Shown here: positions 29,432-37,963 of the stretch, one piece after another
Position numbering within the stretch: the first letter of the stretch is position 1
How the letters are laid out: each line of letters starts with the position of its first letter
Origin: Nocardia mangyaensis
Lineage (GTDB): Bacteria > Actinomycetota > Actinomycetes > Mycobacteriales > Mycobacteriaceae
Direction: 5' to 3'
Assembly: GCF_001886715.1 (NCBI RefSeq)
Contig: NZ_CP018082.1
Coordinates: 6,572,001 to 6,636,000, forward strand
Length of the DNA stretch: 64,000 bases
Notes under the pieces: generated by a model
What the model was told of the DNA's origin: nothing
What the model saw: only the letters and a program-made list of their open reading frames with translations
Databases searched by the model: none
Position numbers and translations under genes: made by a program

Positions 29432-29923
29432 GTGGCCGATTCGTCATTCGACGTCGTGAGCAAGGTCGATCGTCAGGAGGTCGACAACGCGCTGCATCAG
29501 GCGGAGAAGGAGCTGAACTCCCGCTACGACTTCAAGGGCACCGACGCCTCGATCGCCTGGTCCGGCGAGGAGGCCATCGTGCTGACCGCCAACGCCGAGG
29601 AGCGGGTGAAGGCGGCGCTCGAGGTGTTCAAGGAAAAGCTGATCCGGCGCGACATCTCACTGAAGGCGTTCGACGCGGGCGAGGCGCAGCCCTCGGGCAA
29701 AGTGTTCAAGATCACCGGCACGCTGGTGCAGGGCATCGACACCGAGAAGGCGAAGAAGATCTCCAAGAAGATCCGCGACGAGGGCCCCAAAGGCGTGAAG
29801 GCGCAGATCCAGGGCGAGGAGCTGCGCGTGAGCAGCAAGAAGCGCGATGATCTGCAGGCCGTGATCTCGCTGCTCAAGGGCGAGGACTTCGGAATCGCGC
29901 TGCAGTTCGTCAATTATCGGTAG
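29432..29923 (+). CDS. YajQ family nucleotide-binding protein
   Basis: 163 residues, full length for the family. The opening [21 protein letters not shown], then [17 protein letters not shown], and the end DDFG-like [16 protein letters not shown] are all family signatures. YajQ proteins bind nucleotides, and some bind cyclic di-GMP and act with a regulator; that activity has not been shown for actinobacterial members as far as I know. GTG start with AGGAG 8 bp upstream. It is convergent with htpX, only 16 bp apart, as in mycobacteria where YajQ (Rv0566c) is near HtpX. Confidence 0.95.
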   Translation: MADSSFDVVSKVDRQEVDNALHQAEKELNSRYDFKGTDASIAWSGEEAIVLTANAEERVKAALEVFKEKLIRRDISLKAFDAGEAQPSGKVFKITGTLVQGIDTEKAKKISKKIRDEGPKGVKAQIQGEELRVSSKKRDDLQAVISLLKGEDFGIALQFVNYR

Positions 29924-29939
29924 GGCGTCAGGGCGGCGC

Positions 29940-30800
29940 TCAGTAGCGGTGAGTGCCGCCTGCCATCTCCTCCAGGCGCCTGATGCGCTCGACCATGGGC
30001 GGGTGGGTGGAGTACCAACGGGCCACCCGGTCGCCCGCGCGGAACGGGTTGGCGATCATCAGGTGCGATTCGCTGGTCAGCTTGGGGTCCGGCGGCAGTG
30101 GGGCGGCCTGCACGCCGCGTTCGATCTTGCGCAGGGCCGAGGCCAGCGCCAACGGATCGCCGGTGAGCTCGGCACCGGATTGATCGGCTTGGTACTCACG
30201 CGACCGTGACACCGCCATCTTGATCAGGCCGGCGGCGATCGGGCCGAGCAGCGAGACCAGCAGCACACCGATGATGTTGGGTCCGTTGTCCCTGCTGCCG
30301 AACGAGCTGGCGAAGAACGCCATGTTGGCCAGACCGGTGATGATCGAGGCCATCGCGCCCGCCACCGAGGAAATCAGGATGTCACGGTTGTAGACGTGTG
30401 ACAGTTCGTGGCCCAGCACCGCGCGCAGCTCGCGCTCGTCGAGCAGTTGCAGGATGCCGCTGGTACAGCAGACCGCGGCATGACGGGGATTGCGGCCGGT
30501 CGCGAACGCGTTGGGCGCGTTGGTCGGGCTGATGTAGAGCCGCGGCATGGGCTGGCGAGCGGTGGTCGCGAGCTCGCGCACGATCCGGTACATCACCGGA
30601 GCCTCGAGTTCGCTGACCGGTTGCGCGTGCATCGCCTTCAACGCCAGTTTGTCGCTGTTGAAGTAGGCGTAGGCGTTCATGCCGACCGCGAGCACGATCG
30701 AGATGATCAGAATCGTCGGACTGCGGAACATCGCCCCGATGGCGACGATCAGCGCCGACAGCCCGATCATCAAACCAGCCGTTTTGATCCCATTGGGCAT
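29940..30800 (-). CDS. htpX: membrane zinc protease HtpX
   Basis: 286 residues. Two N-terminal membrane helices (residues 5-45) precede the protease domain with the zinc motif HELSH at residues 131-135, in [13 protein letters not shown] second pair of membrane segments follows at about 145-200. The third zinc ligand lies in [12 protein letters not shown]. The C-terminus has the conserved [15 protein letters not shown]. It degrades damaged membrane proteins. It is 36 bp downstream of the polyprenyl synthase, giving an operon that matches the mycobacterial grcC1-htpX order. Confidence 0.96.
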   Translation of the reverse strand: MPNGIKTAGLMIGLSALIVAIGAMFRSPTILIISIVLAVGMNAYAYFNSDKLALKAMHAQPVSELEAPVMYRIVRELATTARQPMPRLYISPTNAPNAFATGRNPRHAAVCCTSGILQLLDERELRAVLGHELSHVYNRDILISSVAGAMASIITGLANMAFFASSFGSRDNGPNIIGVLLVSLLGPIAAGLIKMAVSRSREYQADQSGAELTGDPLALASALRKIERGVQAAPLPPDPKLTSESHLMIANPFRAGDRVARWYSTHPPMVERIRRLEEMAGGTHRY

Positions 30801-30836
30801 GAACGGAAAACGTGGATGGAGCCGGGATAGTTCCGG

Positions 30837-31859
30837 CTAACCGACTCGTTCGATGGTGTAGCGGACCAGGCGGGTGAGGGCGTCGTTGGCGGGGCCCGCG
30901 GGCAGGGCGGTGAGCTCGGTGTCGGCCAGGTCGGCGTATTCCTGCAGCTTTTCCTTGGCCTGGGCCATGCCGGGGGAACGGCGCAGCAGTTCCAGGGCCT
31001 CCTCGACCTCGGCGTCGGTTTCCAGGGGGCGGGCGAGCAGGGTGCGCAGGCGGTCGCCGTCGGAGCCGGACTCGCGCAGGGCGTAGAGCACGGGCAAGGT
31101 GTGCACGCCTTCGCGCAGGTCGGTGCCGGGGGTCTTGCCGGACTGCTCGGCCGAGGACGAGATGTCGATGATGTCGTCGGAGATCTGGAAGGCGGTGCCG
31201 ACGGCGTCGCCGAGGCGCGCCAGCCGTTCGACGTGCTCGTCGTCGGCGCCGGAGAAGGTGCCGCCGAAACGGCCCGCGGCGGCGATGAGCGAACCGGTCT
31301 TCTCCCAGACCACGCGCAGGTAGTGCTCGACCGGGTCCTGGGACTGCTTGGCGCCCATGGTTTCCCGCATCTGGCCGGTGACCAGCTCGGCGAAGGTCTC
31401 GGCGATGATGCGGACCGCGTCCGGGCCCAGCGTCGAGGTCAGGCGCGAGGCGTGGGCGAACAGGTAGTCGCCGGCCAGGATCGCGATGTTGTTGTTCCAG
31501 CGGGCGTTGACGCTGACCGCGCCACGACGCTGGGACGCCTCGTCCATCACGTCGTCGTGGTAGAGGGTCGCCAGGTGCACCAGCTCCACCACCGTGCCCG
31601 CGGTGATCAGCGCCGGGTCGGTGGGATTGGGGCCGAGCTGACCGGTGAGCACGGTGAACAGCGGCCGGAACCGCTTGCCACCTGCCTTGGCCAGGTGCAA
31701 CGCGGCTTCCTGAAGGAATTCCTCGCCGTCGGAGAGTTCGTCGACGAGCAGTTTCTCGACCGCGGCCAGGGCATCGCGCACGGTGACGGCGAGTTCCGGA
31801 TCGACGAGATCCACCCCGGCAACCACGGTGCTCTCGTCGCTCACAGCCGATGTGCTCAT
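30837..31859 (-). CDS. grcC1: polyprenyl diphosphate synthase (menaquinone tail, GrcC1-type)
   Basis: 340 residues, all-alpha isoprenyl synthase. The first aspartate-rich motif DDVMD is at residues 102-106 (LYHDDVMDEA) and the second is in QISDDIIDIS near residue 230. GKRFRPL near residue 61 binds the diphosphate. Placed between menJ and htpX as grcC1 is in mycobacteria, it most likely makes the long isoprenoid tail attached by MenA. Chain length cannot be read with confidence. It is divergent from menJ across 145 bp. Confidence 0.92.
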   Translation of the reverse strand: MSTSAVSDESTVVAGVDLVDPELAVTVRDALAAVEKLLVDELSDGEEFLQEAALHLAKAGGKRFRPLFTVLTGQLGPNPTDPALITAGTVVELVHLATLYHDDVMDEASQRRGAVSVNARWNNNIAILAGDYLFAHASRLTSTLGPDAVRIIAETFAELVTGQMRETMGAKQSQDPVEHYLRVVWEKTGSLIAAAGRFGGTFSGADDEHVERLARLGDAVGTAFQISDDIIDISSSAEQSGKTPGTDLREGVHTLPVLYALRESGSDGDRLRTLLARPLETDAEVEEALELLRRSPGMAQAKEKLQEYADLADTELTALPAGPANDALTRLVRYTIERVG

Positions 31860-32004
31860 TATCTTCTCCCAGCGATGCGTCCGACCCCGACGGGTAGCAA
31901 CCTAGCGTGTTCCGGCGCAACGGCCGATGAACACCGTCACACAGTGACTATTCCCGGTGTACCCGACACTCTCGCACAGCGGCCGGGGGTGCCAGTATTG
32001 AGCC

Positions 32005-33345
32005 ATGGGTTCACCGGATCTCACCCCCGCCGACCGCAGTGCCCATGGCGCCCGCCCTCGAGGGCCTGCGGGGTCACGCTCCGCTACCGCCTCCGGCCCG
32101 CCGGGGGCAGGCGCGCCGCTGCCCACCGCCGTCGAGGTGCTGGTGGTCGGCGCGGGACCCGCGGGCTCGGCGTCGGCGGCCTGGGCGGCCCGGGCCGGAC
32201 GCGAGGTGCTGCTGCTCGATGCGGCCGTCTTCCCGCGGGACAAGACCTGTGGTGACGGGCTCACCCCGCGCGCGACCGCCGAACTCGAACATCTCGGTCT
32301 CGGCGAATGGTTACGCGCGCACACCGTGAACCACGGCCTGCGCATGGCCGGATTCGGCCGGGAGGCACTGCTGCCCTGGCCGGCAGGGTCGTTCCCGACC
32401 TACGGGAGCGCCGTTCCGCGAACCGAACTCGACGACAAACTCCGCGAGACCGCGATCAAATCGGGGGCGCGAATGGTCGACAACGCCAAGGTCACCGAGG
32501 TGCTGCGCGAGGGTGAGCGGGTCACCGGGGTGACGGTGCGGCTCGGTGAGGCGACCCAGACGGTGCGCTGTCGAGTGCTCGTCGTCGCCGATGGCGTGCG
32601 CTCCCCCGTGGGCAAGCAGCTCGGCCGCACCTGGCATCGCCGCTACGCCTACGGCACCGCGGCGCGCGCCTACATCAAGTCCGGTCGCAGCGACGACCAG
32701 TGGATCTCCTCGCACCTGGAACTGCGCAATGCCGCCGACGAGCTGGTACCCGGCTACGGCTGGATCTTCCCTCTCGGCAACGGCGAGGTGAACATCGGCG
32801 TCGGCTCGCTGGCCACCGAGCGGCGACCCTCGCACATCGCCCTCAAACCGCTGATCGAGCACTACACCCGGCTGCGGCGCGAGGAATGGGAGCTCGAGGG
32901 CGAACTGCGCGCGGTCGCCTCGGCCCTGCTGCCGATGGGCGGCGCGGTCTCCGGGATCGCGGGCCCGAACTGGGTGCTGGTCGGCGATGCCGCCGGGTGT
33001 GTGAACCCGCTCAACGGCGAGGGCATCGACTACGGCCTGGAAGGCGGGCACATGGTGACCGGGCTACTCGACGAGACCGACCTGAGCCGGGTGTGGCCGC
33101 AGTTGCTGCGTGAGCGGTACGGCCGCACGTTCTCGGTGGCCCGCCGGATCGCCGGGCTGGCCACCCACCCGAAGATGGTACCGCTGGGTGGGCCACCGGT
33201 GATGCGGTCGAAGTACCTCCAGCGCACCGCGGTTCGGGTGATGGGCAACCTGGTGACCGACGAGGACCTCGATCTCACCGCGCGGGCCTGGCGGGTCGCG
33301 GGCCGCGCCTCGCTCCGCGCCGACGAACGACCGCCGTTCAGCTGA
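32005..33345 (+). CDS. menJ: menaquinone reductase MenJ (geranylgeranyl reductase family)
   Basis: 446-residue FAD enzyme. After a proline-rich N-terminal extension of about 40 residues comes the dinucleotide motif VVGAGPAGSASAAWAARAG. Next is the family segment FPRDKTCGDGLTPRA, then VLVVADGVRSPVGKQLG, and the FAD-contacting WVLVGDAAGCVNPLNGEGI. MenJ saturates one double bond of the menaquinone tail to give MK(H2) forms. Location beside grcC1 and htpX and within a men-rich region supports this over chlorophyll or archaeal lipid reductases of the same family. The start could be later than the ATG used, because the extension is atypical. Confidence 0.88.
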   Translation: MGSPDLTPADRSAHGARPRGPAGSRSATASGPPGAGAPLPTAVEVLVVGAGPAGSASAAWAARAGREVLLLDAAVFPRDKTCGDGLTPRATAELEHLGLGEWLRAHTVNHGLRMAGFGREALLPWPAGSFPTYGSAVPRTELDDKLRETAIKSGARMVDNAKVTEVLREGERVTGVTVRLGEATQTVRCRVLVVADGVRSPVGKQLGRTWHRRYAYGTAARAYIKSGRSDDQWISSHLELRNAADELVPGYGWIFPLGNGEVNIGVGSLATERRPSHIALKPLIEHYTRLRREEWELEGELRAVASALLPMGGAVSGIAGPNWVLVGDAAGCVNPLNGEGIDYGLEGGHMVTGLLDETDLSRVWPQLLRERYGRTFSVARRIAGLATHPKMVPLGGPPVMRSKYLQRTAVRVMGNLVTDEDLDLTARAWRVAGRASLRADERPPFS

Positions 33346-33408
33346 CGGCATGTGCGAGCGCGGCGAGGGCCGGAACCGCACGGGCGTGACCGACCCGGAG
33401 GACCCGTC

Positions 33409-33870
33409 ATGAGCGCGTCCGGGCGCCGTCCGGCGCTCGCCCTGCTGCCGCATCTGCGCAGGGCGCGCGACCTGATCGACCGGAACTACGCCGAACCGCT
33501 CGACCTCGACGAGTTGGCTGGTGCCGCGGGGGTGTCCAAATACCACTTCCTTCGCGCGTTCGCCGCCGTCTACGGCCGCACACCGGGGGTGTATCTGGCC
33601 GAGCGCCGGATCGAGCGGGCCCAGGATCTGCTGCGGGCCACCAACCTGACGGTGACCGAGGTCTGCATGATGGTCGGCTATTCGAGCCTCGGCTCCTTCA
33701 GCGGCAAGTTCCATCAGCTCGTCGGGGTCTCACCGCGTGAGTACCAGGCGAAGTTCGCCGACGGAGCCCCGCACATTCCGGGCTGCTACGTCTTCATGCA
33801 CGGACTCTCGGACCGGGCGCGGCCCGACACCGCAATTTCGGAGAAGCCAGACGAGCACCCGACGCCATAG
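33409..33870 (+). CDS. short AraC family transcriptional regulator
   Basis: 153 residues, essentially only the DNA-binding module. Two helix-turn-helix units are visible: LDLDELAGAAGVSKYHFLRAF (residues 35-55) and LTVTEVCMMVGYSSLGSFSG, followed by FHQLVGVSPREYQAKF. There is no effector-binding N-terminal domain. ATG at 33409 after CGGAGG. The VOC gene starts 10 bp after its stop, so it probably regulates that gene or is co-transcribed with it. Confidence 0.92.
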   Translation: MSASGRRPALALLPHLRRARDLIDRNYAEPLDLDELAGAAGVSKYHFLRAFAAVYGRTPGVYLAERRIERAQDLLRATNLTVTEVCMMVGYSSLGSFSGKFHQLVGVSPREYQAKFADGAPHIPGCYVFMHGLSDRARPDTAISEKPDEHPTP

Positions 33871-33879
33871 CCTCGGGAC

Positions 33880-34296
33880 ATGCCAACGATTACGCACATT
33901 TCCCTGGTCACCGTGTACGTCACCGATCAGGACGCCGCCAAGCAGTGGTACATCGACAAGCTCGGTTTCGTGGAAACCGCGGATGTGAGCATGGGCGACA
34001 ACGGCTTCCGCTGGGTCACCGTCGCGCACCCCGATCATCGCGAACTCGAAGTGACCCTGATGGTGCCGGGCCCACCACTCACCGAGGACATGGCCGACGC
34101 GGTCCGGCGCTCGCTGGCCGACGGCACCCACGGCGCGCTCGGGCTGCGCACTGCCGACTGCCAGAAGACCTACGAGGAGCTCACCGCCAAGGGTGTGGAA
34201 TTCATTCAGCCGCCCGCCGAACGCCCGTACGGCATCGAGGCCGTCATCCGCGACAACTCGGGCAACTGGCTGGTCCTGGTCGAGAACCGCGACTGA
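33880..34296 (+). CDS. VOC family protein
   Basis: 138 residues, one glyoxalase/bleomycin-resistance domain. The opening ISLVTVYVTDQDAAKQWYIDKLGF, the GDNGFRWVTVAHPDHRELEV strand and the ending VIRDNSGNWLVLVENRD fit well; the His in the second strand and the terminal Glu are candidate metal ligands. It follows the short AraC regulator by 10 bp as an operon. This pairing is common in actinobacteria and suggests regulated detoxification or antibiotic binding, but the ligand is unknown. Confidence 0.9.
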   Translation: MPTITHISLVTVYVTDQDAAKQWYIDKLGFVETADVSMGDNGFRWVTVAHPDHRELEVTLMVPGPPLTEDMADAVRRSLADGTHGALGLRTADCQKTYEELTAKGVEFIQPPAERPYGIEAVIRDNSGNWLVLVENRD

Positions 34297-34340
34297 GTCG
34301 AGGTGCCGCCCGGTCCGGCGGGCGGCACCATCGCCGCGGG

Positions 34341-34838
34341 CTACAGCTTCGCGAACCAGCCTTCGATGAACTTGCGTTCGCTGTTGAGCACCCGCTGGTG
34401 CAGTTGCTCGGCCAGCGGCTCGATCGCACCGCCCACCAGCGGCACCTTGACCGAGACCGTGCCGACGACCTCGATCTCGCTGCCCTCGGCGGTGGGCCGC
34501 AGCTCGTAGGTCCCCGACATCTCGGTGTTGATCCCGCCGGTGCGACCGGTGAAATCGCCCCTGGCCACCTCGCCCTGCAACGGCTGCCAGTTGTCGGTGC
34601 GCGAGAGCACCAGATCGCTCTTGAGCACCTTGCGCACCAGGCCGGGAACTCTGTCCTGACCGGGGGTCTCCGTCATCTGGAGACGAATCGAACCCGGCCC
34701 GTCGGGATGGGAGAGCTCGATGGTCGCGGTCTCGGCGGCGGCGAATCGCGCCTGCCAGACCGCATCGTCGACGAGTGCCCGGTGAAGCTCTTCTACCGGG
34801 ACTGCATAGGGCACGGTGAAGCTGAATTTGCGGGACAT
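34341..34838 (-). CDS. DUF2505 (SRPBCC-like) protein
   Basis: 165 residues. It begins MSRKFSFTVPYAVPVEELHRAL, continues with WQARFAAAETATIELSHPDGPGS, and ends with LAEQLHQRVLNSERKFIEGW. This is the pattern of DUF2505, a START/SRPBCC-fold family widespread in actinobacteria. I know of no assigned function. It is convergent with the VOC gene. The large open frame that continues upstream runs through repeated noncoding DNA and is not used. Confidence 0.85.
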   Translation of the reverse strand: MSRKFSFTVPYAVPVEELHRALVDDAVWQARFAAAETATIELSHPDGPGSIRLQMTETPGQDRVPGLVRKVLKSDLVLSRTDNWQPLQGEVARGDFTGRTGGINTEMSGTYELRPTAEGSEIEVVGTVSVKVPLVGGAIEPLAEQLHQRVLNSERKFIEGWFAKL

Positions 34839-34863
34839 GGGCGCCCACGCTAGCAGTGTTTTC

Positions 34864-35110
34864 GGCGCGCTGGCGCGCGCGGGTTCTCGGCCTGGGCGGC
34901 CTCGATCTTCCCTCCCTCCGGGCACTCCTTCGTCGCACCCTCCGGTCAGTCCAGATCGAGGCGGCCGAGAACCACAAAGACCTACATCGGATGACGACAC
35001 AAGACAATTCACCAGTTCGAGGCGCTGGCGCGCGCGGGTTCTCGGCCTGGGCGGCAGAGACCGACATCGGATGGCGGCACGAGACGGCCGATCAGTTGAG
35101 GCGCTGGCGC
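34864..35110. repeat. spacer element: long stem-loop plus 79-80 bp direct repeat
   Basis: The 520-bp spacer before the DUF3592 gene holds no gene but is highly structured. Arms at 34882-34908 and 34953-34973 are inverted copies (GGTTCTCGGCC and CCTCGATCT blocks) around a 44-base loop. A block GGCGCTGGCGCGCGCGGGTT starts near 34864 and is repeated at 35021. The sequence from GACCTACATCGG (34979) to GAGGCGCTGGCGC (35019) is repeated at 35059-35110 with changes. This looks like a palindromic, repeat-type intergenic element; mobility is not shown. Confidence 0.7.
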
Positions 35111-35361
35111 CTCCATCGTTGTGGGCCAGGGTGGAGACCGGCATGGGTGGTGCACGGGTGGGTGTCCCTTCGGGGCGCTGGGTCGCGGCGCAGGCAACGC
35201 CGGGCGGCAGTGGTGCAAGGGGTCGAGCGCGCGCGGAGGTGGGGCGGCGGGCTGGTGTTCGCACAGTGATCTGTGTGGGATCGGTGGCCGGCGGCGGCCC
35301 GTGCGGGGGTCTGGTCGAGCGCGCAGGCCCGGGGCAAGGGGCGGGCGGTACTGTGTGGCGC

Positions 35362-35802
35362 GTGTCGGAAATCAGCCAGTCGGACAGGCGGATCAGACGC
35401 CTGCGGCGGGTGCGGGCGGGGGTGATCGGTGCCGCGACGGTGGTCAGTGTGCTGATGGTGCTCTTGGTGCTGGCGGCTTGGCGCAACGACTTCGAGATCG
35501 AGCGGCATCGGGGGGTTACCTCGGGGGAGGTGCTGTCGGCGGGGCGGTTGCGGTCGGCGGTGATGTATGTGACGCCGGACAGCGTGACCCACAATCCGAA
35601 GGTCGGGATTCTGTATCCGACGAATCTGACCGTGGGGCAGCGGATCAATGTGGAGTACAGCACGCGGGATCCCGATCTGGTGCGGGTCGCGGGGCGGGAC
35701 GCGCGGGTGGCGATCGTGCCCGCGGCGTCGGTGATCGTGGTCGCCTGGGGGCTGGCGCTACCGGCGCTGTGGTTGGTACGGCGCAAGCGGCGCGAGGCGT
35801 AA
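35362..35802 (+). CDS. DUF3592-like two-helix membrane protein
   Basis: About 146 residues. One membrane helix near the N-terminus (VIGAATVVSVLMVLLVLAAW), a periplasmic or extracellular domain with AVMYVTPDSVTHNPKVGILYPTN split by turns, and a second helix near the end (ASVIVVAWGLALPALWLV) followed by RRKRREA. The organisation fits DUF3592-type proteins. It lies just upstream of mgtA, matching Rv0556 before Rv0557 in M. tuberculosis. The start is one of two GTGs (35353 or 35362). Function unknown. Confidence 0.78.
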   Translation: MSEISQSDRRIRRLRRVRAGVIGAATVVSVLMVLLVLAAWRNDFEIERHRGVTSGEVLSAGRLRSAVMYVTPDSVTHNPKVGILYPTNLTVGQRINVEYSTRDPDLVRVAGRDARVAIVPAASVIVVAWGLALPALWLVRRKRREA

Positions 35803-35874
35803 CTTCGTCTGCTGTTCGTTCGGCCGTCACGTCGGTGTGGGGGTGTCGCGCGGTGCGGGGGTCACCCTGAGAGG

Positions 35875-37017
35875 GTGCGCGTAGCCATCGTCTCGGAGTC
35901 TTTCCTGCCGAACATGAACGGCGTCGTCAACTCCGTCCTGCGGGTGTTGGACCACCTCGACCAGCACGGACACGACGCGATGATCGTCGCGCCCGACACG
36001 CTGCGCGGCGCACCGCCCGCGCCGCGCTTCCACGGCCGTTTCCCGGTGCACCGGGTGCCCGCGATGATGGTGCCGAAGGTGAGTTCGCTGCCGGTCGGGC
36101 TGCCGCAACCGGGGATCACCGCGGCGATCGCGGCTTTCGACCCCGATGTGGTGCATCTGGCCTCGCCATTCCTGCTCGGGGCCGGTGGACTCGCGGCAGC
36201 GACGCGGCTCGATCTGCCCTCGATCGCGGTGTATCAGACCGATGTGGCCGGGTTCGCGAAGAGCTACGGGCTCGGGCTGGCGGCCAGGGCGGCCTGGGCC
36301 TGGACCCGGCGCATTCACGAGGGCGCCACCCGCACGCTGGCACCGTCCTCGGCGGCCGCCGAGGACCTCGCCGAGCACGGCATCCCGCGCGTGCACCGCT
36401 GGGGCCGCGGGGTCGACATCGAGCGGTTCAACCCGGGCGCGCGCAGCAACGAACTGCGGGCGAGCTGGCTGAACGGCCGGGATCAGCTCGTCGTCGGATT
36501 CGTCGGCAGGCTCGCGCCGGAAAAGCATGTGGAGCGGCTGGTAGCGCTGGCCGGTGACCCGTCGATCCAACTGGTGGTGGTCGGCGACGGGCCGGAGCGG
36601 GCGCGGCTGAGCCGGTTGCTGCCCGACGCGGTGTTCACCGGTGAGCTGGGCGGCAGCGAACTGGCCGAGCACTACGCGAGCCTGGACGTCATGGTGCATC
36701 CCGGCGAGCACGAGACCTTCTGCCAGGGCGTGCAGGAGGCGCTGTCCTCGGGTGTCGCGGTGATCGGACCGGACGCGGGCGGGCCGCGCGATCTCATCGC
36801 GCACTGCCGCAACGGGTACCTGCTGCCGGTCGACCGATTCGTCGAACTGCTGCCCAGCGCGGTCTCGGCGCTGCGTGACCCCGCGGTGCGCGCCCGATTC
36901 TCGGCGGCGGCGCGCAAGTCGGTGCTGCACCGCACCTGGCCCGCGATCTGCACCGAGCTGATCGGGCACTACGCCGAGGTCACCGGGACGCGCGAGCGCT
37001 TGCTGCGCTCGGCCTAG
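35875..37017 (+). CDS. mgtA: GT4 glycosyltransferase (MgtA-type mannosyltransferase)
   Basis: 380-residue GT-B fold glycosyltransferase. The N-terminal acceptor domain opens [23 protein letters not shown]. The C-terminal donor domain has [29 protein letters not shown] and the EX7E stretch of GT4 enzymes around [19 protein letters not shown]. In M. tuberculosis the gene in this position next to menG is MgtA, which adds mannose to a glucuronosyl diacylglycerol glycolipid; the homologous role here rests on synteny and family. GTG start. Confidence 0.85.
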   Translation: MRVAIVSESFLPNMNGVVNSVLRVLDHLDQHGHDAMIVAPDTLRGAPPAPRFHGRFPVHRVPAMMVPKVSSLPVGLPQPGITAAIAAFDPDVVHLASPFLLGAGGLAAATRLDLPSIAVYQTDVAGFAKSYGLGLAARAAWAWTRRIHEGATRTLAPSSAAAEDLAEHGIPRVHRWGRGVDIERFNPGARSNELRASWLNGRDQLVVGFVGRLAPEKHVERLVALAGDPSIQLVVVGDGPERARLSRLLPDAVFTGELGGSELAEHYASLDVMVHPGEHETFCQGVQEALSSGVAVIGPDAGGPRDLIAHCRNGYLLPVDRFVELLPSAVSALRDPAVRARFSAAARKSVLHRTWPAICTELIGHYAEVTGTRERLLRSA

Positions 37018-37051
37018 AGCACCGCGGCCCCCCGCCGGATAAGCTCGATTC

Positions 37052-37765
37052 GTGGCGACAACAGAGCAGCGGGAACCGGTTCGGGCTTCGCTGGACAAGC
37101 AACCCCACGAGGTCGCGTCGATGTTCGACGGTGTGGCGAAACGCTACGACCTCACCAACACGGTGATCTCCGGCGGGCAGGACCGCTACTGGCGATGGGC
37201 CACGCGGCGCGCGCTCGGTCTGCGCCCTGGTGAGCGGGTGCTCGACCTGGCGGCGGGCACCGGGGTGTCCACGGTGGAGCTCGGCAAGTCCGGTGCCTGG
37301 TGTGTGGCCGCCGACTTCTCCCAGGGCATGCTCTCGGCGGGCCGGTTCCGGCAGGTGCCGATGGTGGCCGGTGACGCGATGGCGCTGCCGTTCGCCGACG
37401 ATTCCTTCGACGCGGTGACCATCTCCTTCGGTCTGCGCAATGTCGCCGACATCGATGTGGCGCTGCGCGAGATGCTGCGGGTGACCAAGCCCGGTGGCCG
37501 GGTGGTGGTGTGCGAATTCTCCACGCCGGTGTTCGGGCCGTTCCGCACGATCTACATGGAGTACCTGATGAAGGCGCTGCCCCGGGTGGCGCGCGCGGTC
37601 AGCTCCAATCCGGACGCCTACGTGTACCTGGCCGAGTCGATCCGCGCGTGGCCCAATCAGCGCAGGCTGGCCCGCCGGATCGCGGACGCGGGCTGGGACT
37701 CGGTGCAGTGGCGCGATCTCACCGGTGGTGTGGTGGCGTTGCATCGCGGCTACAAACTGAGCTGA
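37052..37765 (+). CDS. menG: demethylmenaquinone methyltransferase
   Basis: 237 residues, SAM-dependent methyltransferase of the UbiE/MenG family. The SAM loop [15 protein letters not shown] is near residue 62. The family signatures [17 protein letters not shown] (residues 30-47) and [19 protein letters not shown] (about 126-144) are present. It performs the last methylation of menaquinone. GTG start. It follows mgtA by 34 bp and probably shares a transcript with it. Confidence 0.96.
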   Translation: MATTEQREPVRASLDKQPHEVASMFDGVAKRYDLTNTVISGGQDRYWRWATRRALGLRPGERVLDLAAGTGVSTVELGKSGAWCVAADFSQGMLSAGRFRQVPMVAGDAMALPFADDSFDAVTISFGLRNVADIDVALREMLRVTKPGGRVVVCEFSTPVFGPFRTIYMEYLMKALPRVARAVSSNPDAYVYLAESIRAWPNQRRLARRIADAGWDSVQWRDLTGGVVALHRGYKLS

Positions 37766-37864
37766 AGTCACCGGCGAAGCGGGTGAATCCGGTCACCCCG
37801 GCCGGGCGCCCGCTCTCGATCTTCCAGAGCGGAACCCGCCCTGATCAGGGCTGATATTGCTACC

Positions 37865-37919
37865 GTTTCCTCACAGTGCCGATTATCGGACGTGAGGTCG
37901 ATTGTCACCTGGACATAAC
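37865..37919 (+). promoter_or_regulatory. candidate GlnR binding sites upstream of nitrate reductase
   Basis: Two half-sites fit GTnAC-n6-GAAAC, the nitrogen regulator GlnR motif. GTCAC-n6-ATAAC occupies 37904-37919 on the plus strand and GGCAC-n6-GAAAC occupies 37865-37880 on the minus strand. Both lie within 100 bp of a nitrate assimilation gene, where GlnR control is expected. Matches are imperfect. Confidence 0.45.
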
Positions 37920-37963
37920 GTTCGGTAAATCGAGCGCAACGACAGGTGCGGATGATCGTGGGT

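Noticed and set aside
34341..35786. Large minus-strand frame continuing past the DUF2505 start
   Set aside because: The extension reads through the repeat element, is Arg/Pro/Ser-rich and has no domain; the ATG at 34838 begins the recognisable family.
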